Source: Alicyclobacillus herbarius DSM 13609 (lineage in GTDB: Bacteria; Bacillota; Bacilli; Alicyclobacillales; Alicyclobacillaceae). From it: a stretch of 64,000 nt of DNA. Of the stretch, positions 37,589 to 46,583 are shown in pieces; within the stretch, counting starts at the first letter, position 1; each line of letters opens with the position of its first letter. Made by a program: the position numbers and the translations under genes. Location: assembly GCF_000430585.1 (NCBI RefSeq), contig NZ_AUMH01000008.1:62001-126000 (forward strand), read 5' to 3'. The notes beneath the pieces were generated by a model, which worked only from the letters and a program-made list of their open reading frames with translations, was not told where the DNA came from and did not search any database.

Positions 37589-38635
37589 GTGGCAGAAAAA
37601 CTACGAGTAGGCATCATCGGAGCGGGCGGTATTGCGCAGTCGATTCACCTGCCCAATTATCAGAAGCACGCGGATTCGGTTGAGTTGGTCGCGATTGCGG
37701 ACGTGGCCAAAGACCGCGCCGCCGAAGCAGCAGAAAAGTTTGGGATTCGCCATCACTTTGCGGACTATGAAGAAATGTTGCAGAAAACCGAGCTGGATGC
37801 GGTCAGCGTGTGCACCCCGAACAAGTTCCACGCTCCGGCGGCGATTGCGGCCCTGCAGGCTGGGTGCCATGTGCTGTGCGAGAAACCGCCTGCGATGACG
37901 GTGGCCGAGGCGGAGGCCATGGCCGAAGCCGCCAAGCGGGCGGGCAAGATTCTCACCTATGGTCTGCATTACCGGTATACGCCAGAGGTCTTGGCGCTCA
38001 AGCGGTTTGTGGATGCGGGTGAGCTGGGCGAGATCTATGCGGCGCGCTCACATGCTGTCCGGCGCCGCGGCATTCCAGGCTGGGGCGTGTTCACCAACAA
38101 GGAGCTGCAGGGTGGCGGGGCCTTGATTGACATCGGCGTGCACATGCTGGATACCGCCCTGCACCTGATGGGATACCCAGAGCCTGAGCTGGTTGTAGGT
38201 AGTACGTATCAAAAGCTGGGCACGCGCAAAGGGGTTGGCCTGCTCGGACAGTGGGATTGGCAGAACTTCACCGTGGAAGACATGGCGCGTGGGTTTATCC
38301 GCTTCCGCAATGGAGCCACCCTGTCTCTGGAGGCTGCGTTTGCGGCGAACGTCGAGAAGGCCGACGTGATGCAGGTACAGGTGATGGGCGTGGGAGGCGG
38401 TGCGGATGTATTTCCGCTCAAGATTTATCAGGAGAAGCAGGAGACCTTGATTGACGTCACACCGGTCTACTTGCCGAAGAAGGGCGGCCATGAGGCCGAA
38501 ATCGACGCCTTTGTGGCGGCCTGCCTGGGCGGTCCAAAACCGCTGGCGACCCCGGAACAGGGCGTGACTTTGCAGAAAATCATCAACGCCATCTATGAAT
38601 CGGCAGAGACCGGCGAAGCGGTACGGCTTGGCTAA
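37589..38635 (+). CDS. Gfo/Idh/MocA-family oxidoreductase
   Basis: The 348-residue NAD(P)-dependent sugar dehydrogenase has an N-terminal Rossmann fold (VGIIGAGGIAQSIHLPNY), the conserved EKP motif in VLCEKPPAMTVAEAE, and the C-terminal domain with GGGALIDIGVHMLD. With ThuA and the TIM-barrel protein it probably oxidises and processes a glycoside or cyclitol; substrate unknown. GTG at 37589 after GGAGGGACACACG. Confidence 0.92.
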   Translation: MAEKLRVGIIGAGGIAQSIHLPNYQKHADSVELVAIADVAKDRAAEAAEKFGIRHHFADYEEMLQKTELDAVSVCTPNKFHAPAAIAALQAGCHVLCEKPPAMTVAEAEAMAEAAKRAGKILTYGLHYRYTPEVLALKRFVDAGELGEIYAARSHAVRRRGIPGWGVFTNKELQGGGALIDIGVHMLDTALHLMGYPEPELVVGSTYQKLGTRKGVGLLGQWDWQNFTVEDMARGFIRFRNGATLSLEAAFAANVEKADVMQVQVMGVGGGADVFPLKIYQEKQETLIDVTPVYLPKKGGHEAEIDAFVAACLGGPKPLATPEQGVTLQKIINAIYESAETGEAVRLG

Positions 38636-38659
38636 ACACGCCTGCAACCGGATCGAAAC

Positions 38660-38697
38660 AACGAGCAGCCACAGGGTATTCTTGTCGGCTGCTCGTT
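38660..38697. terminator. Bidirectional hairpin after the Gfo/Idh gene
   Basis: AACGAGCAGCC and GGCTGCTCGTT form a perfect 11-bp stem with a 16-nt loop, flanked by GAAAC and TTTC. It lies between the convergent Gfo/Idh and M20 peptidase genes. Confidence 0.6.
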
Positions 38698-38776
38698 TCA
38701 CGGGGCATGAATGCGGCATGAGCGCGGTACACGGTGTTTCCCCTGCCACCGACACGGGAAGGCTTGCGCCATGGGT

Positions 38777-39931
38777 TCAAGCTTCGCTGATTCCTCCCTG
38801 TGAGGCTTCTAGCTGTTGCACTAAGCCAGCAAACAACGCCGCCCGTTCCACCAAACTGGGGATGAGAATGTGTTCGTGTTCGGCGTGGGGTCCATCACCT
38901 CGGGCGCCGAGGCCGTCCAAGGTCGGAACGCCCAGACCCGCGGTGAAGTTGCCATCACTGCCGCCGCCAACCGTCGCCTCGCAGAGGGACAGACCCAATT
39001 CGGCGGCCGCCGCCTGCGCCTTCTGAAACAAAGCCACCGTGGCTGGCGTGCGTTCCATCGGCGGGCGATTCAAACCCCCGCTGACTTCCAAGGAAGCCCC
39101 TGGCAAATACGGTTGCAAGTTGCGAAATACGTCCTCCATGCGACGAGCTTCCGCCATGGTCGCGACGCGGATATCAATTTCTGCCTCGGCGTAGGCAGGC
39201 ACCACGTTGTCGCGTGTCCCTCCATGAACGATCCCGACATTGACCGTGGTTCCTAGCTTGTAGTTGGTCAGGTTTTGCAGGGCATCAATGTGCTTTGCCA
39301 TCTCCCATACCGCGTTGACACCTTCCTCATGGTGGTTGCCGGCGTGCGCCGCAACCCCGTGGACCCGCAGTCGATAGATGAGAATCCCCTTGCGGCCGGT
39401 TTTCAGGGCTCCAGTATCCGCCTTTGCAGGTTCCATCACCAGGACCGCTTGACTCTTGCGGGCCTGTGCCTCAATCAGGGGACGTGAGCTGGGACTCCCC
39501 AGTTCTTCGTCCGATGTACATAAGAACACAAGCCGATGCTGCAGCCGGGGCGCGCTGTGAAGGAGTGCTTTGACCCCCCAGAGGGCAATGATGAGTCCGG
39601 CTTTCATGTCGAAAATTCCGGGTCCGTACAGGCGTTCCCCTTCCTGGCGCAGCGAGAGTCGGCCCGGCTCCCAAACGGTGTCAAAGTGGCCCAGGACCAA
39701 CAGCGCTTCGTCACCCTGCCCCACCTCAAACCGCAGGTGATTCCCGTAGTCCGCTTCCGGGACGACCTCGGCCGCTACACCGAGGCGTTCGCGAAACAAC
39801 GCCTGCAAGGTTTGGCCACAGGTGTCGACCAAGTCCTTGCGGTTCGATGGCGACTCGGCTAACACGAGCCTTTCTAGGTCTCTCTGGATGTCTGTCTGGT
39901 GATTTTCCAGATACGCGTAAGTGTTCTTCAC
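38777..39931 (-). CDS. M20 metallopeptidase (carboxypeptidase G2-like)
   Basis: The 384-residue zinc peptidase has the metal-binding LLVLGHFDTVWEPG (His, Asp bridge nearby), the catalytic glutamates in CTSDEELGSPSSR, and a dimerisation domain (~180-290, VHGVAAHAGNHHEEGVNA). The C-terminal His is in HAEHEHILIPS. Glutamate carboxypeptidase or amino-acylase activity is likely. GTG at 39931 behind GGAGGAAACC. It is divergent from the sugar-acid MFS gene. Confidence 0.88.
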   Translation of the reverse strand: MKNTYAYLENHQTDIQRDLERLVLAESPSNRKDLVDTCGQTLQALFRERLGVAAEVVPEADYGNHLRFEVGQGDEALLVLGHFDTVWEPGRLSLRQEGERLYGPGIFDMKAGLIIALWGVKALLHSAPRLQHRLVFLCTSDEELGSPSSRPLIEAQARKSQAVLVMEPAKADTGALKTGRKGILIYRLRVHGVAAHAGNHHEEGVNAVWEMAKHIDALQNLTNYKLGTTVNVGIVHGGTRDNVVPAYAEAEIDIRVATMAEARRMEDVFRNLQPYLPGASLEVSGGLNRPPMERTPATVALFQKAQAAAAELGLSLCEATVGGGSDGNFTAGLGVPTLDGLGARGDGPHAEHEHILIPSLVERAALFAGLVQQLEASQGGISEA

Positions 39932-40033
39932 TCGGTTTCCTCCTTGCGCAACCTGCCTTTTGAACTCCTTGGCGATGCAGGGGCCGTCGCATCGTTACCC
40001 TGATTGTATGAAAAAATAAATCGAGTTGTGGGC

Positions 40034-40062
40034 TTGCCGATTGAATCTTCTCCTGTTATGAT
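40034..40062 (+). promoter_or_regulatory. Promoter of the sugar-acid MFS-kinase operon
   Basis: TTGCCG (40034-40039), a 17-nt spacer and TATGAT (40057-40062) form a strong promoter. The predicted start point near 40069 coincides with the first operator repeat. Confidence 0.75.
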
Positions 40063-40068
40063 AGAAAA

Positions 40069-40103
40069 CGTTTTACGAAATCGTTTTACGTTAACGTTTT
40101 ACG
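40069..40103 (+). promoter_or_regulatory. Triple CGTTTTACG operator array
   Basis: The 9-mer CGTTTTACG occurs at 40069, 40082 and 40095, with an exact 13-nt period, immediately downstream of the promoter. AACGTT cores resemble LacI-family half-sites. The LacI-type regulator at 43200-44216, encoded at the far end of the same module, is the natural candidate ligand. Confidence 0.65.
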
Positions 40104-40171
40104 TGTTTGAAGCCGAGTTTTGTAGAAACTCAGGTAAGGAGAAGCTCGAGTTGTTTGGAAGGAGGAACCGC

Positions 40172-41467
40172 ATGATGCGGCGAGGAGTGCGCTGGACGAT
40201 TGCACTGGTATTGTTCTTTGGGGTTCTTATCAACTACTTTGACCGGACGAATATGTCGGTCGCGACGAAACCAATGATGGCCGAGTTCCACCTGACCACC
40301 GGTCAGATGGGGATTCTGATGTCGGCCTTTGCTTGGTCGTACGCCGCTTTGCAGATTCCGATTGGCGCGCTGCTCGACAAGGTTGGCGTCAAGTGGCTGA
40401 TGCGCATTGGCACGTTGATCTGGTCGCTGGCCACTTTGATGACGGCCGTGGTCAGTGGCATGGGGCTTATCATTCTCTCACGTCTCATTTTGGGCGCGGC
40501 GGAGGCCCCGGCGTTCCCGAGCGCTTCCAAAGCGACGGGCTATTGGTTCCCCATCTCCGAGCGCGGCATTGCCACGTCTACATTTGATGCCGCTGCGAAG
40601 TTTTCAAACGTGATTGGTGCGCCGCTGGTTGCCTGGGCCGTCACGGAGTGGGGATGGCGCGGTGGATTTTTCTTAACAGCTATTTTGAGCTTCGTCTATT
40701 TTGTGGTGTACTGGATTTGGTATCGCGATCCGAAGGAACACCGTTACCTGTCTGATGAAGAGCGGCGTTACATTGAAGAAGGCGGCGCCCAAGACGAGGG
40801 CAGCGCGCCCGGCGGCACCCTGCGCAACCTGGGTTTTTTGCTCCGTCAGCGTAAAGTCTGGGGCTTGACGATAGGGTTCGCCGCCTACGGATACTCCTTT
40901 TACTTGTTTCTGACCTGGTTGCCGGGCTACCTGGAGAAACAGATGGGCATGACCGTGCTAAAGAGCAGTTTCTACACTGCAATTCCGTGGCTGATTGCCA
41001 CGCTGGCCGACTTTTTCATTGGCGGTTTGTTGGTTGATGTGTTGATCCGCCGTGGCCACAACCCGACCCGCGTGCGGAAAACGCTCTTGGTCATCGGGAT
41101 GATTCTCGGGTTGGCGGTCGGTGGCGCCGCTTTCACGCACAGCGCCAACGTGGCCATTATCTTCATCTCCATCGCCCTGGGCGGACTCGCTTTTGCGGCG
41201 CCGATTGGCTGGAGCATTCCGTCCCTGATTGCCCCTAAGGGAACCGTGGGTATGGTCGGCAGCATCATGAACTTTGTCAACAACCTGATGGGTATCGCAG
41301 CCCCCATCGTGACCGGGTTTATCGCGGGGGGGAGCGGATCGTTCGCCAACGGATTTTTGGTGGCGGCAGCCGTGCTCATGATTGGAATCTTGTCGTTCTT
41401 ATTCCTGCTGGGTTCGATTGAGCCGATTCCGTCGCCGTACGAGGCAGAGACTGAAAACGGTCGTTAA
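40172..41467 (+). CDS. MFS transporter, anion:cation symporter (hexuronate/glucarate-like)
   Basis: The 431-residue protein has 12 hydrophobic segments. The N-terminal INYFDRTNMSVATKPMM is typical of the ACS family (ExuT, GudP, GarP), which imports sugar acids with protons. A central cytoplasmic loop (~190-225, DPKEHRYLSDEERRYIEEGG) separates the halves. ATG at 40172 (second ATG 40175) with GGAAGGAGG. The FGGY kinase downstream supports a gluconate- or uronate-like substrate. Confidence 0.9.
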   Translation: MMRRGVRWTIALVLFFGVLINYFDRTNMSVATKPMMAEFHLTTGQMGILMSAFAWSYAALQIPIGALLDKVGVKWLMRIGTLIWSLATLMTAVVSGMGLIILSRLILGAAEAPAFPSASKATGYWFPISERGIATSTFDAAAKFSNVIGAPLVAWAVTEWGWRGGFFLTAILSFVYFVVYWIWYRDPKEHRYLSDEERRYIEEGGAQDEGSAPGGTLRNLGFLLRQRKVWGLTIGFAAYGYSFYLFLTWLPGYLEKQMGMTVLKSSFYTAIPWLIATLADFFIGGLLVDVLIRRGHNPTRVRKTLLVIGMILGLAVGGAAFTHSANVAIIFISIALGGLAFAAPIGWSIPSLIAPKGTVGMVGSIMNFVNNLMGIAAPIVTGFIAGGSGSFANGFLVAAAVLMIGILSFLFLLGSIEPIPSPYEAETENGR

Positions 41468-41497
41468 TGAAGAATCGTAAAGGTGGCGGAGAAGCCG

Positions 41498-41516
41498 GCA
41501 CGGCCTTTGGCCGTGC
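41498..41516 (+). terminator. Intercistronic hairpin (attenuator-like)
   Basis: GCACGGCC-ttt-GGCCGTGC is a perfect 8-bp stem, 31 nt after the MFS stop, followed by a T-rich stretch (TGCTTTCG then TTTATTCTTTTT). It could reduce readthrough into the kinase gene or protect the upstream mRNA end. Confidence 0.55.
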
Positions 41517-41568
41517 TGCTTTCGTGCGTTTATTCTTTTTCGGACTACCTCTAACGGAGGGGGAGACC

Positions 41569-43089
41569 ATGGGAGAGCAGATTTGCAGCATCGGGATTGA
41601 CATCGGAACCACCTCCGTGAAGGTGATTGCGTTTGTGGACGGCAGTGAACGGGCGCGAGCCAGTCGGCGTTTGGAAATGCTGCCCGCAAAGGAGGACGGT
41701 GCTAAGGAACAAGACGTGGTTTTGATCTACCAAGCCGTGATGGACGCGCTCGGAGAGGTTCTCCATACGGTGCAACGGTTTGGGGGAGAGGTCCGGTGTA
41801 TCGGCTTTAGCGCGGCCATGCACAGTCTGCTGGCTGTCGATTCTACGGGGCGGCCGCTCACAGGAGCCATGACCTGGCTGGATACGCGCGCGGATGGTGC
41901 GGCTGCGACGATTTGGACATCCAAATCGGGGCTGGGCTTGTATCAACGCACCGGTACTCCGATTCACCCGATGGCGCCCTTGCCGAAACTGGTCTGGCTG
42001 CGCCAGGCAAGGCCCGAGGTATTCGCAAAGGCGGAAAAGTTTGTTTCCATCAAGGAATGGATCTGGTTCCAGTGGTTTGGCGAGTGGGTGATTGACCAGT
42101 CCTTGGCCAGCGCCACCGGGCTGTTCGACATCCGGAAACAGGACTGGGACGAGGAAGCCCTGGGGTGGGCCGGGTTATCCCCGGAGCGGCTGAGTCGGCC
42201 GGTGCCCACCTCGTACTGCCGCCAGCCCCAGCCGGGCAGCCCGTTGGTCGAGCTGGGTCTGGGAACGGATGTGTCTGTGAATGTGGGGGCTTCAGACGGA
42301 GTGCTAGCCAACCTAGGCGCCGGCGTGATTGACAATCGCGCGATGGTGTTGACCTTGGGCACCAGCTGCGCCGTTCGGGTTGGCAGCCCGCGCCCCTTGG
42401 CAGACCCCGTGACACGCCCGTTTTCTTACATTCTAAGTGCGGATCGATACGTGGTGGGTGCCCCAAGCAACAGTGGCGGTGTGGTTTTGGAACATGTACA
42501 CCGCCGTCTTTGCACGATGTCGGGAGAGCCCCCGATGTCATTGTCGGGCGCCCTCGCGCGAGCCGGTCAGGTGGAGACCGGTTCTCTACTCTACCTTCCG
42601 TACGTCGCTGGCGAACGCGCACCGCTGTGGAACGCCAACGCGACGGGGGCGGTGCTCGGGTTGACCACCGAACACCGCGGGGAACACATCCTGCGCGCGG
42701 CCGTGGAAGGCATCCTGCTCAATGCGTACTGGATGGCTGCTCGTTTGATGGAGGAAGTGGGACGACCAGAGCGTTTGATTGTCTGTGGAAAGCTGTTCGA
42801 CCTGTCTTGGACACGAAAGCTCGCGGCCGACGTGTTTGGGCTGCCGGTAGAGACCGCCGACGCCGCCGACGCCTCGACTTTAGGCGCCGTTCGCCTGGCG
42901 GAGATAAGCAACGGGATGCGCGACTGGGCGGACGTGTCTGCTCCCGCACCGAGCGTTGTCAACCTCCCGGACGACGCACAACATGCGCGGTGGAACGGAC
43001 AGCTCCAGCGCTTTCAAGAGGCAGCGCGGGCTCTGAGACTTCTGCCACAGGAGAGCGGCCGTCAGAGTCCGGATGGCACGTGCAAGTAA
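41569..43089 (+). CDS. FGGY-family carbohydrate kinase (gluconokinase-like)
   Basis: The 506-residue two-domain kinase starts CSIGIDIGTTSVKVIAF (phosphate-binding loop). It has MTWLDTRAD, the catalytic Asp region GASDGVLANLGAG, and the FGGY C-terminal motif region PYVAGERAPLWNANATGAVLG. Length and motifs fit GntK-type gluconokinases, in line with the sugar-acid transporter upstream. ATG at 41569 follows GGAGGGGGAGACC. Confidence 0.88.
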   Translation: MGEQICSIGIDIGTTSVKVIAFVDGSERARASRRLEMLPAKEDGAKEQDVVLIYQAVMDALGEVLHTVQRFGGEVRCIGFSAAMHSLLAVDSTGRPLTGAMTWLDTRADGAAATIWTSKSGLGLYQRTGTPIHPMAPLPKLVWLRQARPEVFAKAEKFVSIKEWIWFQWFGEWVIDQSLASATGLFDIRKQDWDEEALGWAGLSPERLSRPVPTSYCRQPQPGSPLVELGLGTDVSVNVGASDGVLANLGAGVIDNRAMVLTLGTSCAVRVGSPRPLADPVTRPFSYILSADRYVVGAPSNSGGVVLEHVHRRLCTMSGEPPMSLSGALARAGQVETGSLLYLPYVAGERAPLWNANATGAVLGLTTEHRGEHILRAAVEGILLNAYWMAARLMEEVGRPERLIVCGKLFDLSWTRKLAADVFGLPVETADAADASTLGAVRLAEISNGMRDWADVSAPAPSVVNLPDDAQHARWNGQLQRFQEAARALRLLPQESGRQSPDGTCK

Positions 43090-43199
43090 GGTTAAAGGTT
43101 TGCGTAGGTCTTCGCGCGGCGCCACCGGGCAACTCCAGTTCATCCGCGGCCACCGCGGGCACTTCCCGTCTTGAAAAGCCACCGGACGGTCCCTGCATT

Positions 43200-44216
43200 T
43201 CACCTCAAGTCAGCGGACGCCCGCCAGACCAAATCGGACGCAAACACCTGTAGGCTGGCGGGGGATGGGTTCTCGCCGGCGCGGGCCGAAAGAACGATGT
43301 CGGCCGCGCAGGCGCCGATAGCGGCGGTGGGCTGGCGCACACAGGTCAGCGGTGGAGAGGCCACGTGTGCCCAATCGGGATCGTCAAAGGTGGCGATGCC
43401 CAGCTCTTGCGGCACCGCCAAACCGAGTTGTTTGAGGTGTGGGTACAGTTCCAGCATGACGAGGCCGTTGGCGGTGTACACAGCCTGCGGCCCGCAAGAT
43501 GTCTTTCCTGGTTTCAGCATGGTGGCGGCGTCCTGCATACTCCGCGGGTCGCCACGGCGCACCCAGGCCACCCACGGTTCTCGGTGGTGACGCTGACAGC
43601 TGGCGGTGTATCCATTTAATCGATCCGTACGTGTGCTAATGCCTTCCAGCGGCTCGGTCACGTACAAGACCCGTTCGTACCCGGCTTCGAACAACGCATC
43701 GACCAGTTGTTCGGAAGCCTCGTGGTTGTTGGTGATGACATTGTGCGCCTTGGCCACGGGAAACTGACGGTCGACAATCACGACCGGCAGCCGGTTCGCC
43801 AGGTCGGCCAATAGGTCATTGTTGTCCCCGTTTGTTTGAATGACCAAACCCTCCACCTGGTGCGTCCAAACGGTTTCCAGGAGTGCCCGTTCCCGGGTGG
43901 CGTCGCCGCCGCTCTCGTAGACCATGAGGCTGCAACCCGCCCGTTGCAAGGCATCGGAGAGGGCGCGGATAACCCCGATACAAAACGGATAGCCTAGGTT
44001 GACGACGATGGCGGCCACGCTGTGGCTCGCCCCGCGCAACCCCTGCGCCAGCTTATTGGGACGATAGCCGAGCTCTTGGATAACCTGGCCAATCCGCTGC
44101 CGAGTGGCTTCGCTCATCGCGTCGTACTGCTGATTCAGGTACCGGGAGACGGTGGTGATGGAAACTCCGGCGGCTTTGGCCACATCCTTGATAGTAACCC
44201 GTGTTTGCAGACGCAT
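43200..44216 (-). CDS. LacI-family transcriptional regulator
   Basis: The 338-residue product opens with a LacI helix-turn-helix (VTIKDVAKAAGVSITTVSRYLN, here quoted partly as VTIKDVAKAAGVS) and hinge helix (RPNKLAQGLRG). A periplasmic-binding-protein-like effector domain follows (VAAIVVNLGYPFCIGVIRAL). It is convergent with the transporter-kinase operon and probably binds the CGTTTTACG array at 40069. The ATG at 44216 after GGGGTGTTGGA is preferred over an upstream in-frame codon at 44240. Confidence 0.9.
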   Translation of the reverse strand: MRLQTRVTIKDVAKAAGVSITTVSRYLNQQYDAMSEATRQRIGQVIQELGYRPNKLAQGLRGASHSVAAIVVNLGYPFCIGVIRALSDALQRAGCSLMVYESGGDATRERALLETVWTHQVEGLVIQTNGDNNDLLADLANRLPVVIVDRQFPVAKAHNVITNNHEASEQLVDALFEAGYERVLYVTEPLEGISTRTDRLNGYTASCQRHHREPWVAWVRRGDPRSMQDAATMLKPGKTSCGPQAVYTANGLVMLELYPHLKQLGLAVPQELGIATFDDPDWAHVASPPLTCVRQPTAAIGACAADIVLSARAGENPSPASLQVFASDLVWRASADLR

Positions 44217-44463
44217 TCCAACACCCCGACAGTTCTGCATCCCCTAGTTCTGCATCCAGGCCGCAAGTCCTCCTCGCAGCATCAATTCGACTGTCTCCAG
44301 TATAGCGCATGTAGAATGCGTCGGCACCGTTGAGCGCGGGATGCGGTTGGAGGAAGGGGGGACTCCGACTGTTCCAGCTTCTATCCAAGCCGCCGCAAGT
44401 TTTGGCCGCGGGGTGTGTTGGTCCGGGTGCCTCAATGTCTCAGCAAGCACGTCCTCCCGTGGA

Positions 44464-45288
44464 CTAGCGCCGACGGACGTAGTAGCCCAATCGTTTAGAG
44501 ATTTCCGCCCCGACGTCAATCAGTTGACGCGCAAACGCGTCCACCTTGTTGGGGGTAAAGCGGTAGGTCGGGCCCACCACCGTCACGGCGCCGATGACGC
44601 GGCGTGTGTAGTCGCGGACCGGGACCGCCACCGAGGAGACGCCATCGCGCAGCTCCCCTTCGCTGGTGGCGAATCCTTTTTGGCGAATCTCCTCTAGGTG
44701 CTGGTGTAACCGAACGGGGTCCGTGATGGTGGTGCGGGTGTAGCGGGTTAAACCACGGCGGATGACCTCGTCAATCATCTCCTTGTCCTGAAAGGCGAGA
44801 ATCGCCTTGCCGGAACTGGTGCAGTGGAGCGGGTTTTTACGTCCCAGGTGAGTGAGCATAGGGACCGGGTGTTTGGACTCAATCTTGCTCACATAGACCG
44901 TGTTAAACCCTTCGAGCACCGCCAGGTGGACGGTTTCGTCGAACCGATTGACGAAACTCTCCAAGAGGTGCTGGCCCTCGCGATAGATTTCCAAATTGGA
45001 CATGAGGATGCCGCCCAGGGTAAGGACAGATAGACCGAGTCGGTACCTGCGCGTGGTCTCGTCCTTGCGGACGAAACCGCTTTCCTCAAGGGTGACCAAA
45101 ATCCGGTGCACGGTGCTTTTGCCCACGCCAAGGCGCTGGGCAATCTCGGTCACACCCAGTTCCGGCTCTTCCATGGAAAAGCACTGCAACACGCGCAGCG
45201 CCGTCGTGAGGGAACTGAGTGTCTTGGAGTGTCCCCGCGCGCGGGCAGGTGCGTGCTCTTGTTTCCGTGCGTCTCGCTCATCCAGCAT
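44464..45288 (-). CDS. IclR-family transcriptional regulator
   Basis: The 274-residue product has a winged-helix domain (ALRVLQCFSMEEPELGVTEI, GKSTVHRILVTLEESGF) at residues ~25-90 and an IclR effector domain (HCTSSGKAILAF near 160, RDYTRRVIGAVTVVGP). IclR proteins commonly control aromatic-acid catabolism. The meta-cleavage operon now at 62916 reads away from it, with the mobile island in between; it may be its displaced target. ATG at 45288; TTG/GTG codons just upstream are alternatives. Confidence 0.9.
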   Translation of the reverse strand: MLDERDARKQEHAPARARGHSKTLSSLTTALRVLQCFSMEEPELGVTEIAQRLGVGKSTVHRILVTLEESGFVRKDETTRRYRLGLSVLTLGGILMSNLEIYREGQHLLESFVNRFDETVHLAVLEGFNTVYVSKIESKHPVPMLTHLGRKNPLHCTSSGKAILAFQDKEMIDEVIRRGLTRYTRTTITDPVRLHQHLEEIRQKGFATSEGELRDGVSSVAVPVRDYTRRVIGAVTVVGPTYRFTPNKVDAFARQLIDVGAEISKRLGYYVRRR

Positions 45289-45445
45289 AGGTACCACCAA
45301 CTCTTGGCGAAGGCGCTTGCAGACATTCCAACGCCAATGATTTATCCAAGTAGCTCACTGGAATTTGGGCTCGTGACCTTGTGGGCACATCCGGAATGAA
45401 AAGAAGTAAAGATGAGCCTGTTTGCGGTGTCCTGAGGTGCCACAT

Positions 45446-46555
45446 TCAAGATCGAGTTGCATACAAGACCGTCTCATAAACGTATTTCGGGTGGTGATGA
45501 CCCAAATATAGTTTGTACTGTGGATACATTTTCTTAAGCATCTGCGGAATGGATAATAGGTGTTTTACATCATGGTAGACGCATATGGATAACGCAGGAC
45601 TGTGTCGGTCAATAGTTTCTTGACATCCCAAAAGGACTTCCGGCTCAGCTCCTTCAACATCTAACTTTACGTAGTCGCATTTCTTTACACGTTCCTTTGC
45701 CATGAAATCGTCGATTGAGATAGCTCTAACTGTTATTTCTCCTCGCAGAGATAACTTGTTGGATGAGGGGTCGATACTTTGCATAAACTTCAGTGTATCC
45801 GTTTTAGACCACAACGCAAAATTTAGTGGAATTACACGATCAGTCAATCCAGCATGTTCCAGGTTCTTAATAAGGCGTATATACGTATCTGGGCTAGGCT
45901 CAAATGAATAGATCAGACATTGCCCCAATGTGGCTTGATAAAATATCTTTGCGGAATCACCGTCATATGCTCCACCATCGATGATAACAGGATTAGGCGA
46001 GAGCTTAATACTAGGGTGCAGATATTGAGAATAGGGGGTATAGGGAATAAATGATCCATTACCGGAAATCCTTAATAAAATAACGTTTAAATATATCGAC
46101 CTAGATAAGTCATCGTTAAGCAATAGATACGTTTCCCGAATATCGCCTAGGCCGTTCTCTATGAGTCTATGTAGACTTTTTCCCCTATCGTATAAAATAG
46201 GGGATGGCATGGCACAACAACAGGAGAACAGATGCGCGCGTAACTGCCCCATATCCTTGAGGAGCTTCAACCGATTAGCTGCAATATAATGCGGCTCATA
46301 GTTACGGGCCGAGATGACTAAGATGTCTCTTGGTTCCGACTCACATAGTTCCAATGCTGTTTCATACGTGCTTTTAACTTCTATACCAAATATGTCTAGA
46401 TACCATTTCACAAAATCAATTTCATCTTTGTTGCCAAATACGACGACAGGCCTTGATCTGTTCCTCTCTATAAATTGGATAACAGTTGAGATGCTACCCA
46501 AGCGCTCCGGCCTAACCAGCGACTCAAATTCTGCCCACTCAATATGCCTTGCCAC
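45446..46555 (-). CDS. FkbM-family methyltransferase with extra N-terminal domain
   Basis: The C-terminal ~190 residues are an FkbM-type SAM-dependent methyltransferase: VIIDGGAYDGDSAKIF (SAM loop), YSFEPSPDTYIRL, VKLDVEGAEPEVLLG. The N-terminal ~170 residues (VVVFGNKDEIDFVKWYLD, ILVISARNYEPHYIAAN) form an unassigned domain that also looks Rossmann-like. FkbM enzymes often O-methylate glycans or natural products. GTG at 46555 sits 7 nt after AGGTGG and 28 nt past the GT2 stop. The DNA is A+T-rich and probably acquired. Confidence 0.78.
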   Translation of the reverse strand: MARHIEWAEFESLVRPERLGSISTVIQFIERNRSRPVVVFGNKDEIDFVKWYLDIFGIEVKSTYETALELCESEPRDILVISARNYEPHYIAANRLKLLKDMGQLRAHLFSCCCAMPSPILYDRGKSLHRLIENGLGDIRETYLLLNDDLSRSIYLNVILLRISGNGSFIPYTPYSQYLHPSIKLSPNPVIIDGGAYDGDSAKIFYQATLGQCLIYSFEPSPDTYIRLIKNLEHAGLTDRVIPLNFALWSKTDTLKFMQSIDPSSNKLSLRGEITVRAISIDDFMAKERVKKCDYVKLDVEGAEPEVLLGCQETIDRHSPALSICVYHDVKHLLSIPQMLKKMYPQYKLYLGHHHPKYVYETVLYATRS

Positions 46556-46583
46556 GATTAACCACCTGCGCAAATGTGATGAC

